A stretch of DNA of 8,982 nucleotides from M3007 sp040383605 (GTDB taxonomy: Bacteria > Bacteroidota > Bacteroidia > Chitinophagales > Saprospiraceae): assembly GCA_040383605.1 (NCBI GenBank), contig JBEIDF010000155.1, positions 1-8,982 on the forward strand, read 5' to 3'. The position numbers and the translations under genes are program-made. The notes under the pieces are model-generated. The model had not been told where the DNA came from. It did no database searches and saw only the letters and a list, made by a program, of their open reading frames with translations. Shown here one piece after another: positions 7,962-8,982 of this stretch. How positions within the stretch are numbered: position 1 is the stretch's first letter; each line of letters begins with the position of its first letter.

Positions 7962-8035
7962 TCCAAATTCCATATCATTATTCACTACGTCCGCCCTCAT
8001 ATTGCCTAAAGGAATTGTTTTAACACGCAAAAATG

Positions 8036-8067
8036 CAAATATTTTTCGTCAGTTTTTATTTTTTAAA
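8036..8067 (-). promoter_or_regulatory. Candidate promoter of the hybrid regulator gene
   Basis: Read on the minus strand, TTTA (8067-8064) is followed after 20 bases by AATATTTG (8043-8036). This resembles the Bacteroidota -33 TTTG and -7 TAnnTTTG with one mismatch in each. It lies about 65-75 bases ahead of the preferred start codons and just downstream of a minus-strand terminator, so the regulator would be transcribed on its own. Confidence 0.35.
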
Positions 8068-8094
8068 CGGTAAATGCCCAGTAAAAGCACCCCT

Positions 8095-8135
8095 TAAAAA
8101 CAGAAAGGCGCCGGCCTCTCTTTAGATGCCGACGC
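8095..8135 (-). terminator. Minus-strand intrinsic-type terminator, distal copy
   Basis: An 11-bp stem (8108-8118 with 8125-8135) and a 6-nt loop. As minus-strand RNA it contains one G-U pair and one G-A mismatch; as plus-strand RNA the G-U pair becomes an A-C mismatch, so the minus strand is the better folder. The 3' side reads CTTTCTGTTTTT, an interrupted T-tract. It stands between the T9SS gene and the regulator promoter and would stop read-through into the regulator. It shares loop size, stem length and an upstream box with the terminator at 8319-8353. Confidence 0.55.
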
Positions 8136-8318
8136 ACATTCTTGACCTTGTAATAAACAATTTTTATTCTTCGCAGGTAGCGTAGGTCTAGTGTCGAACG
8201 CGTACCTCAAAAATCAATTCTACTTCTGATTGCAAATTTGCGGGCTTGGAGGCTTGATTAATCTTTAAAAAACGATCAAAAATCTTTAAAAAAAACTCAT
8301 TTGCTCTAAAAATCTACC
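8136..8318. other. Non-coding AT-rich spacer between the two terminators
   Basis: No credible reading frame, RNA gene or known element is seen. It contains a short direct repeat, ATCTTTAAAAAA at 8261-8272 and 8282-8293 (21-bp step), and a 10-bp perfect palindrome GCAAATTTGC at 8232-8241 whose role is unknown. It may be what remains of a lost gene between two transcript ends, but no coding remnant was recognised. Confidence 0.4.
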
Positions 8319-8353
8319 AAAAAAAAACGCCAACCTCTCTTTTGAGGCCGGCG
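8319..8353 (-). terminator. Minus-strand intrinsic terminator, probably of the T9SS-cargo gene
   Basis: A 10-bp stem (8328-8337 with 8344-8353) with a 6-nt loop is followed on the minus strand by nine T residues (A-run at 8319-8327). Two central pairs are G-U as minus-strand RNA but A-C mismatches as plus-strand RNA, which fixes the direction. It is the first good terminator downstream of the gene ending at 8589, though 235 bases away because a hairpin element sits between them. Confidence 0.75.
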
Positions 8354-8380
8354 CTTTGACATAACCTTGTAATTACCAAC

Positions 8381-8555
8381 TTCTAAGAGCGTGTCTAAAA
8401 TTATATTTCCCGCTAATATGAAAGACTTTTTCAGCCAACCTTCGTTCCTTTTTTTCGCCGTAATTAATCCTATTACGCCTGCAAAAAGCGCCTTGTCTGG
8501 CTAAAAAATCCTTTTCATATTAGCAGAGAATATAATTTTAGATACGCTCTTAGAA
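8381..8555. mobile_element. MITE-like hairpin element with about 58-bp inverted ends
   Basis: The two ends are long imperfect inverted repeats: the left begins TTCTAAGAGCGTGTCTAAAA, and the right, read on the other strand, begins TTCTAAGAGCGTATCTAAAA. Over about 58 positions I count 7 mismatches and one 1-base gap. The pairing carries on loosely into the centre, where CGTAAT and ATTACG close over a 7-base loop, so the whole 175 bp can fold into one hairpin. If the ends are AGAGCG and CGCTCT (8386-8550, 165 bp), a TA dinucleotide flanks both sides, as expected for a TA target duplication (known for IS630 and some IS5 groups). It has no reading frame, so it would depend on a transposase elsewhere. 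The parent family cannot be named from this sequence. Confidence 0.72.
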
Positions 8556-8588
8556 CCCGTTATTTGCCGAAAGACAATATACTCTCAG

Positions 8589-8982
8589 TTACTTCATCTG
8601 AATCATCGTTTTGACGTCGCTGTCCTTGTCGGTCGCTACCTTGTAGAACAGGGCGCCGGAACCGCTTACCTGGGCGCGATCTACCGTGAAGGCGTTGTAA
8701 CCCTTCGCGAAGTCACCCGTTTGCGTGTACAGCAGGCGGCCCGTTTCGTCGAACACCGTCAGCGTCGCCTCCCCGGCTTCCGGCAGGTGGAAGCCGATCT
8801 GCGTGCGGTTAATCCACGGGTTCGGCGTGTTCTGGTACAACTCGAAGCCTACGCCCGAGACCGTCGTACCGTTGAAGCGCAGCGCGACATCCAGGCGTTG
8901 TCCGTTTCTGTATGCTTCCGCCTTCGTGATCCGGCTCGACACGCCCAGCAACTTGCTCAGGCGGCCGTCGGTTTCCGCGCGG
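8589..8982 (-). CDS. C-terminal part of a T9SS-secreted protein with type A sorting domain
   Basis: The frame is open to the window edge and shows the last 130 residues; the N-terminus lies outside. The final 80 or so form a type A T9SS sorting domain: LYQNTPNPWINRTQIGFHLPEAGEATLTVFDETGRLLY, then GYNAFTVDRAQ, then ALFYKVATDKDSDVKTMIQMK at the C-terminus. Such domains carry cargo through the type IX secretion system across the outer membrane and are normally removed on release or attachment to the cell surface. The preceding stretch, ETDGRLSKLLGVSSRITKAEAY, is of a kind I associate with large Saprospiraceae surface proteins; that is recollection, not a search. The codon at 8949-8951 is TTG and sits mid-protein, so it is Leu and not a start. 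The gene is visibly richer in GC than the flanking spacer. The function of the missing main part is unknown. Confidence 0.9.
   Translation of the reverse strand, partial: RAETDGRLSKLLGVSSRITKAEAYRNGQRLDVALRFNGTTVSGVGFELYQNTPNPWINRTQIGFHLPEAGEATLTVFDETGRLLYTQTGDFAKGYNAFTVDRAQVSGSGALFYKVATDKDSDVKTMIQMK

Noticed and set aside
7962..8030. TTG start for the hybrid regulator at 8030
   Set aside because: The start codon is rare in this phylum and the 23 added residues would bury the signal peptide.
8095..8353. CRISPR-like array from two similar hairpin units
   Set aside because: There are only two diverged copies, with unequal flanks, T-tracts and terminator geometry; no regular repeat-spacer pattern and no cas genes are present.

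Overview
The window looks like chromosomal DNA of a Bacteroidota species, most likely from the Saprospiraceae/Lewinella side of the phylum. Four things point there: a type IX secretion (T9SS) C-terminal sorting domain, a TonB-dependent receptor with an N-terminal carboxypeptidase-regulatory-like domain, a one-piece hybrid two-component regulator (propeller sensor, Y_Y_Y, histidine kinase, receiver, AraC), and a promoter-like TAnnTTTG box. The family-level placement rests on how the T9SS tail reads and is inference.

Layout. Bases 1-124 hold a candidate promoter. An exported START-domain protein follows at 125-775 (+). It converges on a flavin prenyltransferase, ubiX, at 843-1400 (-), and the two stop codons lie inside one 79-bp inverted repeat with a 7-bp internal period. 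ubiX diverges, across a 119-bp spacer, from a TonB-dependent outer-membrane receptor at 1520-3979 (+). The receptor converges, with only 25 bp between stops, on a 1318-residue hybrid two-component regulator at 4005-7961 (-). A 627-bp non-coding stretch (7962-8588) contains the regulator's probable promoter, two related minus-strand terminators and a 165-175 bp hairpin-forming MITE-like element. The right edge cuts the 3' end of a T9SS-exported protein at 8589-8982 (-).

How the genes may work together. Regulators of this type usually sense a ligand in the periplasm and switch on nearby uptake or degradation genes. The convergent receptor is an obvious candidate target or partner, but no SusD partner, carbohydrate-active enzyme or peptidase is visible in the window, so the ligand cannot be named. 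ubiX has no UbiD-type decarboxylase beside it here. All four complete genes look intact and no gene order here is diagnostic of a known operon.

The most unusual content is intergenic: the heptad-phased palindrome shared by two convergent gene ends, the MITE-like hairpin that seems to have landed between the T9SS gene and its terminator, and the duplicated terminator module. I see no CRISPR array, RNA gene, transposase gene or defence system.
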